Shown: positions 1-9,959, numbered from the stretch's first letter. The stretch: DNA of 64,000 nt from Pseudomonas sp. R84 (GCF_009834515.1 NZ_CP019426.1:5841001-5905000); one strand, 5' to 3'. The notes: a model not told the origin generated them from the sequence alone. Numbers and translations are program-made.

Positions 1-3000
1 GGTTTTCTGCAACGGGTCGGTCGCTCTGGCCACCAAGTCGGCGGCACGCCCAAAGGTCGGCTGTTCGCCACCACCCGCGACGACCTGATCGAATGCACCG
101 CCCTGCTCGACTGCGTGCGCCGCGGCGAACTCGATACCCTGCACATCCCGGTCGCGCCGCTGGACGTGCTGGCGCAGCAGATCATCGCCGAAGTCAGCTG
201 TCAGGAATGGTCGGAGGACGCCTTGCTGGCGATGTTCCGCCAAGCCTCGCCCTACCGCGATCTCGACGAAAAACACTATCAAGCGCTGCTGAGCATGCTC
301 GCCGAAGGCTACAACGGTCGCCAAGGCATCCGCAGCGCCTACCTGCACCGCGACGCCGTCAGCCGCACCTTGCGTGGCCGCCGTGGTGCGAAACTCGCTG
401 CCGTGACCAGCGGCGGCACCATCCCCGACAACGCCGATTACAGCGTGATGCTTGAGCCGCAAGGCTTGAACATCGGCAGCGTCAACGAAGACTTCGCGGT
501 GGAAAGCATTGCCGGCGATGTGTTTCAGCTCGGCAATACCTCCTACCGCATCCTGCGCGTGGAAACCGGCAAGGTGCGCGTCGAGGATGCGCACGGGCAG
601 CCGCCGACCATTCCATTCTGGCTCGGCGAAGCACCGGGGCGCAGCGATGAACTGTCGGCTGCCGTGGCGCGTCTGCAAGCGCAGCTCGACGAACTGCTCG
701 GCGCCAGCCCCGGCGACCTGCAACCGGCGCTCGACTGGCTGATCGACACCCTCGGCCTCAACCGCGCCAGCGCCGAACAACTGGTCGAATACCTCGCCCG
801 TGCCCGGCAAACTCTCGGCGCCCTGCCCTCGCAGGACACGCTGCTGATGGAGCGCTTTTTCGACGAGTCCGGCGGCACGCAATTGATCATCCATTCGCCG
901 TTCGGCAGCCGCATCAACCGCGCCTGGGGTCTGGCCTTGCGCAAGCGGTTCTGCCGCACCTTCAACTTCGAATTGCAGGCTGCCGCCAGCGAGGACGCCA
1001 TCGTGCTGTCCCTGTCCACCAGCCACAGTTTTGAACTCGATGACATCTGGCGTTACCTGCACAGCAACAGTGCCGAACACATTTTGATCCAAGCGGTGCT
1101 CGATGCGCCGCTGTTCGGCGTGCGCTGGCGCTGGAATGCCGGGGTGGCGCTGGCGTTGCCGCGTTTTACCGGTGGGCGCAAAGTCGCGCCGCAATTGCAG
1201 CGGATGAAAAGCGAAGACCTGATCGCCAGCGTGTTTCCCGATCAGATTGCCTGCCTGGAAAACCTCGCCGGTGAACGCGAAATTCCCGAGCACCCGTTAA
1301 TCGAGCAGACACTGGACGATTGCCTGCATGAGGCGATGGACAGCGAAGGCTGGCTCAATCTGCTGCGGCGAATGGAGCGTGGCGAGGTGCGTTTGATCAG
1401 CCGTGATTTACCGGCGCCCTCACCGCTCGCGGCAGAAATTCTCAGTGCGCGGCCGTACACCTTCCTCGACGATGCTCCGCTGGAAGAGCGTCGCACCCAA
1501 GCGGTGATCAACCGGCGCTGGAGCGATCCGCAATCGACCGATGATCTCGGTGCACTGGATGCCGACGCGATTGCCGCCGTGCGCGAAGAAGCCTGGCCGA
1601 CGCCGAATGCTGTGGATGAAATGCATGAGGCGCTGATGAGCCTGGCGTGCATCAGCGAGGCTGAAGTGCAAGCGAACGAAGGCTGGCGTGCATGGCTGGA
1701 AACCTTGGCGAGCAGCGGGCGCGCCTGCCGTTTGCAGATCGACGCCGAGCATTGCTTGTGGCTGCCTCGCGAACGCCTGACTTGCCTGCAAGCACTTTAT
1801 CCACAGGCTAGATTGCAACCCGAACTGGAGGCGTTACCGGGATTTGATGAAACCTGGACATTCGATGAGGCGGTGATCGAAGTGCTCCGCGCCCGTCTCG
1901 GTGCCTTCGGCCCGTTACCCATAACCGCAATTGCCGAACCTCTTGCGCTGCCAACCACTCAAGTAGCTCAAGCCCTCGCTCAACTGGAACGCGAAGGTTA
2001 CGTGCTGCGTGGTCAGTTCACGCCCGGATTGGGGGTAGAAGAATGGTGCGAACGGCACCTGCTCGCGCGTATTCATCGCTACACGGTCAAGCGCCTGCGC
2101 CGGGAAATCGAACCGGTAGCGCTGCAGGATTTCATGCGTTTCCTGTTCGACTGGCAGCATCTGTCGCCCGCGACGCGCGGTCAGGGCAGTGCCGTGTTGC
2201 CGGCAATTGTCGGCCAGTTCGAAGGCTACGCAGCGGCCGCTTCGGCGTGGGACAGCGACATTCTCCCGGCGCGTTTGAAGGACTATTCGCCGAGCTGGCT
2301 GGATGAGTTGTGCCGCAACGGCAAACTGGTGTGGACGCGCCTCAGTGCCCGGCAGAAAGTCAGCGGCACGGCGTTGCGCAGCACGCCGATTGTATTGCTG
2401 CCGCGCAGTCAGGTCGGCTTATGGAGTGCGCTGGCGGAACAGACGCCGGTGAATGAACTGTCGCCGAAAACCCATAAGGTCTTTGAGGCCTTGAGCCAGC
2501 ACGGCGCGTTGTTTTTCGATGAGCTGATCCATGAAGCGCACCTGCTGCGCACCGAACTGGAAATCGCCTTACAGGAACTGGTCGGCGCCGGCCTGGTGAA
2601 CGCTGACAGCTTCGCCGGCCTGCGCGCGCTGATTACCCCGGCGAGCAAGCGCCAGCAGCACAGCAGTCGGCGTGGGCGTGGGGCGTTTATCGGTGGGATG
2701 GATGATGCCGGGCGCTGGGCCTTGCTGCGGCGCGGGGCGGCTGTGGATAACAACGAAACCCTTGAACATGTCGCGATGACACTGTTGCGGCGTTACGGCG
2801 TGGTGTTCTGGCGTTTGCTGGAGCGTGAGGCGGACTGGTTGCCGAGTTGGCGCGAGTTGCTGCGCACGTTTCATCGGCTGGAAGCGCGCGGCGAGATTCG
2901 CGGCGGGCGGTTTGTCAGTGGTTTGGCGGGGGAACAGTTTGCCTTGCCCGAGGCGATTCCGTTGTTGCGCGAAGTTCGACGGCGACCGCATGACGGCAGT

Positions 3001-3204
3001 CTGGTCGCGGTGTGCGGGGTAGATCCGCTGAACCTGGCCGGGACGTTGTTGCCGGGGGTAAAAGTGCCGGCGTTGGTGAGTAATCGGTTGGTGTATCGCG
3101 ATGGTTTGCCGGCGGCGGCGGAGATTGCCGGCAAGACGCAGTTCTGGCTGGAGCTGGATCCGATCGCTATGGAGCAGGTGCGCGGCAAATTGATCCGGCA
3201 TTGA
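1..3204 (+). CDS. lhr: Lhr-type SF2 DNA helicase, C-terminal 1067 residues (5' end outside window)
   Basis: The reading frame is open from base 1 and stops with TGA at 3202-3204, so the start lies upstream of the window. The first residues read GFLQRVGRSGH, which is motif VI of superfamily 2 helicases in the form used by the Lhr family. About 1,050 residues follow, too many for the short Lhr-Core form but fitting full-length Lhr proteins of roughly 1,400-1,500 residues, with a winged-helix/beta-barrel core followed by a large C-terminal domain. Lhr is a 3'-to-5' ATP-dependent DNA and RNA:DNA translocase linked to DNA repair. The ATPase motifs I-V are not in the window, so activity cannot be judged. 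It is followed by a REPIN and a convergent channel gene and has no visible operon partner downstream. Confidence 0.88.
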   Translation, partial: GFLQRVGRSGHQVGGTPKGRLFATTRDDLIECTALLDCVRRGELDTLHIPVAPLDVLAQQIIAEVSCQEWSEDALLAMFRQASPYRDLDEKHYQALLSMLAEGYNGRQGIRSAYLHRDAVSRTLRGRRGAKLAAVTSGGTIPDNADYSVMLEPQGLNIGSVNEDFAVESIAGDVFQLGNTSYRILRVETGKVRVEDAHGQPPTIPFWLGEAPGRSDELSAAVARLQAQLDELLGASPGDLQPALDWLIDTLGLNRASAEQLVEYLARARQTLGALPSQDTLLMERFFDESGGTQLIIHSPFGSRINRAWGLALRKRFCRTFNFELQAAASEDAIVLSLSTSHSFELDDIWRYLHSNSAEHILIQAVLDAPLFGVRWRWNAGVALALPRFTGGRKVAPQLQRMKSEDLIASVFPDQIACLENLAGEREIPEHPLIEQTLDDCLHEAMDSEGWLNLLRRMERGEVRLISRDLPAPSPLAAEILSARPYTFLDDAPLEERRTQAVINRRWSDPQSTDDLGALDADAIAAVREEAWPTPNAVDEMHEALMSLACISEAEVQANEGWRAWLETLASSGRACRLQIDAEHCLWLPRERLTCLQALYPQARLQPELEALPGFDETWTFDEAVIEVLRARLGAFGPLPITAIAEPLALPTTQVAQALAQLEREGYVLRGQFTPGLGVEEWCERHLLARIHRYTVKRLRREIEPVALQDFMRFLFDWQHLSPATRGQGSAVLPAIVGQFEGYAAAASAWDSDILPARLKDYSPSWLDELCRNGKLVWTRLSARQKVSGTALRSTPIVLLPRSQVGLWSALAEQTPVNELSPKTHKVFEALSQHGALFFDELIHEAHLLRTELEIALQELVGAGLVNADSFAGLRALITPASKRQQHSSRRGRGAFIGGMDDAGRWALLRRGAAVDNNETLEHVAMTLLRRYGVVFWRLLEREADWLPSWRELLRTFHRLEARGEIRGGRFVSGLAGEQFALPEAIPLLREVRRRPHDGSLVAVCGVDPLNLAGTLLPGVKVPALVSNRLVYRDGLPAAAEIAGKTQFWLELDPIAMEQVRGKLIRH

Positions 3205-3223
3205 GGGTGTTTGGGCTGACGTC

Positions 3224-3289
3224 TTCGCGAGCAGGCTCGCTCCCACAGTTTGACCGCGTTCCCCCTGTGGGAGCGAGCCTGCTCGCGAA
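3224..3289. repeat. REPIN (two inverted REP sequences)
   Basis: Two perfect 25 bp inverted arms (3224-3248 and 3265-3289) flank a 16 nt centre. Each arm contains the Pseudomonas REP core of the form GTGGGAGCGAGCCTGCTCGCGA. It sits in the gap between the convergent lhr and mscS-like genes and could fold as a strong hairpin at the end of both transcripts. Such elements are non-autonomous and are thought to be spread by RAYT transposases; none is encoded in this window. Confidence 0.9.
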
Positions 3290-3319
3290 AGGGCCAGACC
3301 TCCCGCCACAATCCGGCAG

Positions 3320-5416
3320 TTAAGTCCGCGATTCCTGCGGCAACTCGCTCGCCACCACAGCCCCCTCTTGCTGCGACCGCTTCGGCAGCAAAACCTGCTG
3401 TGGATAAGTCTGCGCGAAATGCACGGTCGCGGTGTTATCCACAAGCTTCTTCAAACGCTGGTTGAACGCCCGGCTCACCGCATACTGCCCGCCCGACACC
3501 GTACGGAATTGCGCCGTCAGCACCACGCCATTCAAATCCATCTTGTCCACGCCAAACACATCCAGCGGCCCTTGCAGGTTGTACTTGAGGAACGGGTCTT
3601 CGCGGATCGAATCGCCGGTCTCGCGGATCAACTCGATGGCCTTATCCACGTCCGTGTCGTAGGTGAACTGCACCGAGAAAAACGCAAAGGCAAACTGCCG
3701 CGATTGGTTGGTCACTGCTTTGATCTGACCAAACGGCACCGAGTGCACAAAGCCCTTGCCGTCACGCAGACGCAGGGTGCGAATGGTCAGCCCTTCGACG
3801 GTGCCGGCATGGCCCGAGTCGAGCACCACCCAATCGCCAATCGACAGGGTGTCTTCAATGATGATGAACAGCCCGGTGATCACGTCCTGCACCAGTTGCT
3901 GCGATCCGAAACCGATGGCCAGACCGACCACTCCGGCACCGGCCAGCAGCGGCGCCACATTGATCCCCAGATTGGCCATGGTGGTGATTGCGCAGATCAC
4001 CACAAGGATGATTTTGATCGCGTTGCGCAGCAGCGGCAGGATGGTTTTCACCCGCGTACTCGGCTGGCGCGCCGCGCGTTTGCTGAGCGGCGGTTTCAGT
4101 GCTTCCTGAATCGCCGTGTCGAGTACCACCCACAGTAACCACGTCACCAGGAAGATCAGACCGATGCTGCTCAGCGCGTTGCTGATGGCCCGGCCGACCG
4201 TACTGCTCTGGGCAAAATCGAGCAGCGACACGCCCCAGATCCGCCCGAGAATATCGATGAAGGCGATAGCGATGACGATCCGCAGCAAGGCATGCAAGAG
4301 GCTGAGAAAACGTTCCTTGTAGGCGCTGCTGCGCTGGATCGCTTCGGCTTTTCGTGACTTGAACAAGTGCTGCAGGATCGTGCTGAGGAATACCGTGCCA
4401 ATTAACAAAACCGTGGTGAACAACGCGCAACGCAGGGCCTTCTGATTGTCCTCGCCGATGCCGATCAGATTGACCGCCGAGACCAGCACCATCAACACGA
4501 TTGGCCAATACCACAGCCCCGAGAAAATCCGCAGCGACTCCTGCAACGAGGGTTGTTTCAGCCGCTGACTCAGTGAACGATTGCGGATCAGATGCGCCAC
4601 CGGACGACGCAGGCGAATCACCAGCAAACCAAAAATGATCGAGGCGATCAGCCCGGTGAACACCGCGATACTGCTGGTGATGTTGCCGCCCAGTTGCCGG
4701 GCAATCTGCGGACTGGTCAGCGCATCGCTGAGGGCGGCGAGGAAACCGATCAGAAACAGTGGTCGAGGACAGTAATTGCGGATGATCCGCGCCGCCGGAC
4801 GTTTATGGCCGACGTTGAACATCACCACCACGCACAACAACATCGAGGTGGAAAAGATGCCGCTGCTGGTGGCGTAGGCCAGACACAGCGCCAGCGCGCG
4901 TCCCACGGAGGCTTGCAGAAAATGGCTGACATATAACGTCAGCGGTAGGCAGATCAGCGCCGGCACGGTGTACGGCAGCAAGTAACCAATCAGGTCCTGA
5001 CTGCGCTGGCGGGTACGCAACCAGCGGCCCTCGCGCAGGCGTTTGGTCAACAGGCTGCCGAGCACGGTGAGCAGCGCGAAACTGCCGAGCCAAGTGCCGG
5101 ACAAAGAGAGGAAATCCCCAGCGACGCTCCAGCCCGAGCGATTCGACGGTTGATTGACCAGTTTGTCGACTTCATCGGCGGCGCGATCGGCGCGCAGGCG
5201 CCAGGCGTCGACCAAGTGTTCGTTGAGATCGAGTTTGTCTTGTACATCATCGATGCTCGAACTGATCGCACCGAGCAGCCCGCCCTGCACAATCGGTTCG
5301 GGTTTGGCCGCTTCTTCGGTGGCGGCCGGGACGCCCGGTAGCGCGGCGGCGTCGATTTCACTGGCGCCGAGAAACAGCAGTGCTCCCAGCAGAATGGCGA
5401 TCCTGAACTTGACCAA
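3320..5416 (-). CDS. MscS-family mechanosensitive ion channel (YbiO-like)
   Basis: Multi-pass inner membrane channel that releases solutes upon osmotic downshock. I place the start at a TTG (5416) rather than the longer frame from GTG 5467. A GGGAG Shine-Dalgarno lies 9 nt upstream, and the protein then begins directly with a clean signal peptide (basic VKFR, then a hydrophobic stretch ending GASEIDA). This gives 698 residues. A periplasmic region with helical character (about residues 40-90) is followed by many membrane spans. The MscS pore helix is clear at about residues 484-520 (GINVAPLLAGAG, then a Gly/Ala-rich GLAIGFGSQ segment), followed by the cytoplasmic beta domain. The size and N-terminal signal resemble E. 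coli YbiO more than the 286-residue MscS. It is transcribed alone and convergent with lhr. Confidence 0.85.
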   Translation of the reverse strand: MVKFRIAILLGALLFLGASEIDAAALPGVPAATEEAAKPEPIVQGGLLGAISSSIDDVQDKLDLNEHLVDAWRLRADRAADEVDKLVNQPSNRSGWSVAGDFLSLSGTWLGSFALLTVLGSLLTKRLREGRWLRTRQRSQDLIGYLLPYTVPALICLPLTLYVSHFLQASVGRALALCLAYATSSGIFSTSMLLCVVVMFNVGHKRPAARIIRNYCPRPLFLIGFLAALSDALTSPQIARQLGGNITSSIAVFTGLIASIIFGLLVIRLRRPVAHLIRNRSLSQRLKQPSLQESLRIFSGLWYWPIVLMVLVSAVNLIGIGEDNQKALRCALFTTVLLIGTVFLSTILQHLFKSRKAEAIQRSSAYKERFLSLLHALLRIVIAIAFIDILGRIWGVSLLDFAQSSTVGRAISNALSSIGLIFLVTWLLWVVLDTAIQEALKPPLSKRAARQPSTRVKTILPLLRNAIKIILVVICAITTMANLGINVAPLLAGAGVVGLAIGFGSQQLVQDVITGLFIIIEDTLSIGDWVVLDSGHAGTVEGLTIRTLRLRDGKGFVHSVPFGQIKAVTNQSRQFAFAFFSVQFTYDTDVDKAIELIRETGDSIREDPFLKYNLQGPLDVFGVDKMDLNGVVLTAQFRTVSGGQYAVSRAFNQRLKKLVDNTATVHFAQTYPQQVLLPKRSQQEGAVVASELPQESRT

Positions 5417-5479
5417 AACTCCGATCTCCCTTGGCTGAACCTGTAAGGAACTGATCGGTAATTGCACAGCAAGTTCAAG

Positions 5480-5757
5480 AGCACCCTCACCCCAGCCCTC
5501 TCCCAGAGGGAGAGGGAGCCGACCGAGTTGCCTTCGAAAAGTACATCGACCTGCAAGTTCGGAGTCGAACTCAAACCCTGAAGATCAGCTCCCCTCCCCC
5601 TCGCCCTCTCCCTGCGTGAGAGGGAGCTGACCGAGTTGCCTGCGAGAAGTACACCGACTTGCAAGTCCTGAGTCGAACTCAAATCCTAAGAACCCTGAAG
5701 ATCAGCTCCCTTCCCCCTCGCCCCCTTTGGGGGAGAGGGTTGGGGTGAGGGGGAGCG
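5480..5757. repeat. Composite intergenic repeat: three dyads, two direct repeats, inverted ends
   Basis: This fills most of the 454 nt gap between the mscS-like start and the DUF72 gene. The outer ends are inverted copies of about 24 nt (CACCCTCACCCCAGCCCTCTCCC type at 5481-5504 against 5731-5756). Three G/C-rich dyads (near 5498-5515, 5605-5625 and 5719-5734) alternate with two direct repeats of a 73-82 nt unit (5521-5593 and 5629-5710), which are nearly identical apart from a 9 nt insertion in the second. I see no convincing coding frame. The mscS-like promoter must lie within or to the left of it, and the DUF72 promoter at or after its right end. It is likely a dispersed genomic repeat. 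Confidence 0.75.
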
Positions 5758-5870
5758 CTTTTGATCTTCGCCTTGGACGTGACCGTCCGTAATACCGTCG
5801 AAACTTTCCCGCCCCGCCCGCAGTCATCAAAAGATACCGGCAACACGAGGACTTTCGACGGGAGGGCGGC

Positions 5871-6797
5871 ATGGCAACGATTCACATCGGTATTTCCGGC
5901 TGGCGCTACGCACCGTGGCGCGGGGACTTCTACCCCAAGGGACTGGCGCAGAAACGCGAATTGCAGTTCGCGTCGCGAGCGGTCAACAGTATCGAAATCA
6001 ATGGATCGTTCTACGCCCTCCAGCGGCCCGAACGTTACGCGCAGTGGTACGCCGAAACACCCGATGACTTCGTCTTCAGCGTCAAGGCGCCGCGCTTCAT
6101 CACCCACATCCGTCGCTTGCGCGAGATCGAAAAACCACTGGCGAATTTCTTCGCTTCGGGAATTCTGGAACTCAAGGAAAAGCTCGGGCCGATCCTGTGG
6201 CAGTTCCCGCCGAACTTCAAATTCGAGCCTGAGCGCTTCGAACACTTCCTCGCATTATTGCCCCACGACACCGAAGCCGCCGCCACCCTCGCCCATCAAC
6301 ACGATTCGCACCTGCACGGCCACGCCAGCATGAAAGCCTGGCGCAAAAAGCCGCTGCGCCATGCCGTGGAAATCCGCAACGAGACTTTCATCGATCCGGA
6401 GTTCGTACGCTTGTTGAAACGCCACAACACCGCGCTGGTGATCGCCGACACCGCAGACAAATGGCCGTACCGCGAAGACCTCACCAGCGACTTTGTCTAC
6501 TTGCGCCTGCACGGTGCCGAAGAGCTGTACGCCAGTGGCTACACAGCACCGGCACTCAAACGCTGGGCCGAGCGCATTGACGCTTGGCACCACGGCGAGC
6601 AACCGAAAGATGCGAACCTGATCGCCCCCCGACTGAAGCCGCGCGCGCGCAAATCCCGAGAGGTGTTCTGCTATTTCGACAACGACATCAAAGTCCGCGC
6701 GCCGTATGACGCGCGCGAACTGCTACATCGTTTCGACCTGGATAAAGACCTCGCCACCACCCCCGGTGAACCTGTTGCCGAAGGGGTACTGCCATGA
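5871..6797 (+). CDS. DUF72 (YecE-like) family protein
   Basis: A 308-residue protein of the DUF72/YecE family, a TIM-barrel fold of unknown biochemical role. The family N-terminus is plain: [17 protein letters not shown], then the conserved [14 protein letters not shown] segment (about residues 40-55) and [15 protein letters not shown] (about 70-84). C-terminal motifs DFVYLRLHG and VFCYFDND also match the family. A strong Shine-Dalgarno (GGGAGGG) precedes ATG 5871. Its last codons overlap the next gene by 4 nt (ATGA), so it leads an operon with a YbhP-like phosphodiesterase, ClsB and YbhN. Its own function is not predicted. Confidence 0.9.
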   Translation: MATIHIGISGWRYAPWRGDFYPKGLAQKRELQFASRAVNSIEINGSFYALQRPERYAQWYAETPDDFVFSVKAPRFITHIRRLREIEKPLANFFASGILELKEKLGPILWQFPPNFKFEPERFEHFLALLPHDTEAAATLAHQHDSHLHGHASMKAWRKKPLRHAVEIRNETFIDPEFVRLLKRHNTALVIADTADKWPYREDLTSDFVYLRLHGAEELYASGYTAPALKRWAERIDAWHHGEQPKDANLIAPRLKPRARKSREVFCYFDNDIKVRAPYDARELLHRFDLDKDLATTPGEPVAEGVLP

Positions 6798-7591
6798 GCA
6801 TTCCAGAACCGGTCGGTTTCACCGATGAGGGCTCCGTGGTCGCGCCGTCAGTGCGCACGTTTACCGTGCTTACGGTGAATACCCACAAGGGTTTCACCGC
6901 GCTCAACCGGCGTTTCATCCTGCCGGAACTGCGCGAGGCGGTGCGCAGCGTCGCCGCCGATGTGGTGTTTCTGCAGGAAGTCCACGGTACCCACGAACAG
7001 CATCCCAAGCGCTACAACAATTGGCCGACGATGCCGCAGTACGAATTCCTCGCCGACAGCCTCTGGCCACAATTCGCCTATGGGCGCAACGCGGTGTACC
7101 CGGAGGGCGATCACGGCAACGCGCTGCTGTCGAAATTCCAGATCATCCGTCACGACAATCTCGACGTGTCGATCAGTGGCCACGAGAACCGTGGCCTGTT
7201 GCATTGCGTGCTGCGTCTGCCCGGTGACGGCACCGAGGTGCATGCGATCTGCGTGCACCTGGGCCTGCGTGAAAGTCATCGCAACGCCCAGTTGGACTTG
7301 CTCATGCAACGCTTGGCGGAACTGCCTGACGACACACCGGTGATCGTCGCCGGTGATTTCAATGACTGGCGCCAGCGCGCCGATGCCCAACTCAAGCCCT
7401 GTGGCCTGCGCGAAGTATTTGCCGAGCATCAGGGCAAACCGGCGCGCAGTTTCCCGGCGCGCCTGCCGACACTGCGACTCGACCGTATTTACGTGCGCAA
7501 CCTCAAGGCCAGTCGGCCGAAAGTCCTGGCGAACCGGCCTTGGTCGCACCTTTCCGACCACGTTCCTTTATCGGTAGAGATAGAACTATGA
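6794..7591 (+). CDS. Endonuclease/exonuclease/phosphatase family protein (YbhP-like)
   Basis: A 265-residue metal-dependent phosphodiesterase of the EEP fold (DNase I, exonuclease III and Mg-dependent sphingomyelinase relatives). Visible catalytic motifs in order are the VNTHKGF metal-site Asn (residue 29), FLQEVHG with the metal-binding Glu62, [29 protein letters not shown] with the catalytic Asp/Asn pair, and the terminal LSDHVPL His. It starts with ATG inside the DUF72 stop (ATGA) and overlaps clsB in the same way. The order EEP-ClsB-YbhN equals E. coli ybhP-clsB-ybhN, where the substrate of YbhP is not settled. The context suggests a phospholipid-related substrate (inference). Confidence 0.88.
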   Translation: MSIPEPVGFTDEGSVVAPSVRTFTVLTVNTHKGFTALNRRFILPELREAVRSVAADVVFLQEVHGTHEQHPKRYNNWPTMPQYEFLADSLWPQFAYGRNAVYPEGDHGNALLSKFQIIRHDNLDVSISGHENRGLLHCVLRLPGDGTEVHAICVHLGLRESHRNAQLDLLMQRLAELPDDTPVIVAGDFNDWRQRADAQLKPCGLREVFAEHQGKPARSFPARLPTLRLDRIYVRNLKASRPKVLANRPWSHLSDHVPLSVEIEL

Positions 7592-8862
7592 GCAGCGCGC
7601 CGCTGGAGAAGTCCGCCGTGGAACCGGTAACCATCAACCCGCCGATACGCGAGCCCGGCCAGGTTGATGTCGAGTACAGCTGGCAGGGCAATAATCGCGT
7701 TGAGTTGCTGGAGAACGGCGAGGAGTATTTCCCGCGAGTGTTCGAGGCGATGCGCGCGGCGAAGAGTGAAATCCTCCTCGAGACCTTTATCGTTTTCGAA
7801 GACAAGGTCGGCGCCGAGTTGCAGGAGATTCTGATCGACGCCGCGCGACGAGGCGTGCGTACCACCGTCAGCCTCGACGGCTTTGGTTGCGGCGAGTTGA
7901 CCACCGCTTATCTCACCGCGCTGAGTGAAGCCGGTGTGCATCTGCAAATCTTCGATCCGGCACCGAAACACCTGGGCATCCGCACCAATTGGTTTCGCCG
8001 TTTGCATCGCAAGATCGTGGTGGTCGACGGCCTGATCGCGTTTATTGGCGGGATCAACTTTTCTGGCGATCACCTCGCTGATTTCGGCCCTGAAGCCAAA
8101 CAGGATTACTCGGTGGAAGTTCAGGGCCCGGTTGTCGCTGACATCCACCACTTTGCCCTGCTGCAAAGTGGTCGTCCCGGACGCGCACGCTTCTGGTGGC
8201 AACGTCGGCGCCAGCGCCGCGCGGAGATGGCTTTCGAAGACCACGACGGCCAGGTGCGTCTGGTATTCCGCGATAACGACCAGCACCACTCCGATATTGA
8301 AGATGTGTATTTGCAGGTACTTCGCCGTGCCAAACGCCGGGTCGTGATCGCCAACGCCTACTTCTTCCCCGGTTATCGCTTGCTGCGGGAAATCCGTAAC
8401 GCGGCGCGGCGCGGGGTTGAGGTACGCCTGATTCTGCAAGGCCAACCGGACATGCTGGTGGCCAAACTGGCGGCACGCATGACCTACGACTACCTGCTCA
8501 AGGCCGGGGTGCAGATTCACGAATATTGCCAGCGACCGCTGCACGGCAAAGTGGCGCTGGTCGACGAAGAATGGAGCACCGTCGGTTCGAGCAATCTCGA
8601 CCCGCTGAGCCTGTCGCTGAACCTGGAAGCCAATGTGCTGATCCGCGACCGCGCCTTTAATCAGCACTTGTTCGAGCGCCTCGAAGACCTCAGTCAAAAC
8701 CATTGCAAAGCCATGGATGCCAGCAAGTCCCCGCGTGGACGCATCTGGCACATGACCGTGGGGTTTCTGGTGTTCCACTTTTTGCGGCATTTCCCGGCGA
8801 TGGCCGGTTGGTTGCCAGCGCATAAACCCCGGCTCAAGCCATTTCGAGGTAACACGCCATGA
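7588..8862 (+). CDS. clsB: Cardiolipin synthase B (phospholipase D superfamily)
   Basis: A 424-residue phospholipase D superfamily enzyme. Two HKD motifs are complete: H140-x-K142-x4-D147 ([10 protein letters not shown], then GGIN) and H319-x-K321-x4-D326 ([10 protein letters not shown], then GSSN). ClsB-type enzymes condense phosphatidylglycerol to cardiolipin and can also exchange headgroups at the inner membrane. I start it at ATG 7588, which overlaps the preceding TGA (ATGA), rather than at an in-frame ATG 48 nt upstream that lies inside the previous gene. No N-terminal membrane span is visible, as in E. coli ClsB; a hydrophobic stretch lies near residues 390-410. It overlaps ybhN by 4 nt, implying translational coupling. 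Confidence 0.93.
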   Translation: MSSAPLEKSAVEPVTINPPIREPGQVDVEYSWQGNNRVELLENGEEYFPRVFEAMRAAKSEILLETFIVFEDKVGAELQEILIDAARRGVRTTVSLDGFGCGELTTAYLTALSEAGVHLQIFDPAPKHLGIRTNWFRRLHRKIVVVDGLIAFIGGINFSGDHLADFGPEAKQDYSVEVQGPVVADIHHFALLQSGRPGRARFWWQRRRQRRAEMAFEDHDGQVRLVFRDNDQHHSDIEDVYLQVLRRAKRRVVIANAYFFPGYRLLREIRNAARRGVEVRLILQGQPDMLVAKLAARMTYDYLLKAGVQIHEYCQRPLHGKVALVDEEWSTVGSSNLDPLSLSLNLEANVLIRDRAFNQHLFERLEDLSQNHCKAMDASKSPRGRIWHMTVGFLVFHFLRHFPAMAGWLPAHKPRLKPFRGNTP

Positions 8863-9845
8863 GCCATTCCGAAGCGCAATCGAGCGGCCACTCGGCAACA
8901 GCGACTCACTCGAAATGGAGTCGCTGGAAGCGCCCGTTGACCCTGCTGTTTTTCCTCGCACTGATCGTGTTGCTGACGCTGTTCGCCACGCGCATCGAAT
9001 GGGCCGAAGTGCTGCAAACCCTCGCCGACTTCAAGGTGCGCACGCTGATCATCGCCGCCGGCCTGACCCTGCTGAGCTTTCTCGTGTACGCCAGTTTCGA
9101 CCTGATCGGCCGCACCTACATTCGTCAGGACCTGACCTGGAAACAGATTCTGCCGGTAGGAATCATCAGTTATGCGTTCAACCTCAATCTGAGTGCCTGG
9201 GTCGGCGGCATCGCCATGCGTTATCGGCTGTATTCGCGCCTTGGCGTGAGCAAAAGCAACATCGCCAAGATTCTCGGCTTGAGCCTGGCGACCAACTGGT
9301 TCGGCTACATGACCATTGCCGGCGTGGTGTTCAGCAGCGGATTGGTGACGATGCCGCCGGGCTGGAAAATCAGCAGCAGTGCGCTGCAAGGCATCGGCGT
9401 GTTGTTGCTGCTGATCAGCGCCGGCTATCTCGTCGCGTGCCAGTTTTCCAAGCGCCGCGAGTGGTCGATTCGCGGGGTGGAAATCAATCTGCCGTCGTTG
9501 CGCATGGCGGTCCTGCAACTGCTGTTGGGGGCATTGAACTGGTCGCTGATGGCGGCGGTGATTTTCACCTTGTTGCCGAGCAAACTGGATTATCCGCTGG
9601 TGCTGGGGGTGCTGTTGATCAGTGCGATTGCAGGGGTCATTACACATATTCCGGCGGGGCTTGGGGTGTTGGAAGCGGTGTTTGTCGCGTTGCTGCAACA
9701 CGAGGCTTCGCGCGGCAGTCTGGTAGCGGGGTTGCTGGCATATCGGGCGATTTATTTTCTGTTGCCGCTGTTGATTACGGTGGTGATGTATCTGGTGGTT
9801 GAAGCGAAGGCGAAGGCGCTGCGAATAGAGAAGAAACCTTCCTGA
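8859..9845 (+). CDS. YbhN-like membrane protein (lysylphosphatidylglycerol synthase TM domain, UPF0104)
   Basis: A 328-residue polytopic membrane protein with a basic, Ser-rich N-terminal tail (about 30 residues) and then about eight hydrophobic spans. It has the UPF0104 features ISYAFNLNLSAWVGGIAMRYRLY (about residues 105-125) and, near the C-terminus, HIPAGLGVLEAVFVALL. The family corresponds to the flippase-like membrane half of MprF without the aminoacyltransferase half. Together with clsB and the EEP gene it reproduces E. coli ybhP-clsB-ybhN, so a role in moving or remodelling anionic phospholipids is plausible but not shown. It starts in an ATGA overlap with clsB and is the last gene of the operon, followed by a REPIN. 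Confidence 0.88.
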   Translation: MSHSEAQSSGHSATATHSKWSRWKRPLTLLFFLALIVLLTLFATRIEWAEVLQTLADFKVRTLIIAAGLTLLSFLVYASFDLIGRTYIRQDLTWKQILPVGIISYAFNLNLSAWVGGIAMRYRLYSRLGVSKSNIAKILGLSLATNWFGYMTIAGVVFSSGLVTMPPGWKISSSALQGIGVLLLLISAGYLVACQFSKRREWSIRGVEINLPSLRMAVLQLLLGALNWSLMAAVIFTLLPSKLDYPLVLGVLLISAIAGVITHIPAGLGVLEAVFVALLQHEASRGSLVAGLLAYRAIYFLLPLLITVVMYLVVEAKAKALRIEKKPS

Positions 9846-9867
9846 GGGAGTTGGTGAGTTTGAAAAA

Positions 9868-9939
9868 GCTATCGCGAGCAGGCTCACTCCTACAAGTGAA
9901 CGCATTCCAAAATGTAGGAGTGAGCCTGCTCGCGATAGC
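9868..9939. repeat. REPIN (27 bp perfect inverted arms)
   Basis: The arms at 9868-9894 and 9913-9939 are perfect 27 bp inverted copies around an 18 nt centre. The core differs from the other REPINs here (GTAGGAGTGAGCCTGCTCGCGA instead of GTGGGAGCGAGC...), so it is a sequence variant. It sits between the convergent ybhN-like and alpha/beta hydrolase genes. I see no separate terminator in this gap, so the hairpin may end both transcripts. Confidence 0.9.
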
Positions 9940-9959
9940 GTTCGAACGAACAACAAAGC

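Noticed and set aside
5417..5467. Upstream GTG start (5467) for the MscS-family gene
   Set aside because: It would bury the signal peptide 17 residues inside the protein, and no Shine-Dalgarno precedes it; TTG 5416 has GGGAG at the right distance.
5521..5710. CRISPR-like repeat-spacer pattern
   Set aside because: The repeated units are the long parts (73-82 nt) and the dyads differ; only two units, no cas genes.
7489..9956. Long minus-strand frames opposite clsB and the ybhN-like gene
   Set aside because: Compositionally odd His/Gln-rich translations with no family features, fully overlapped by well-supported plus-strand genes.
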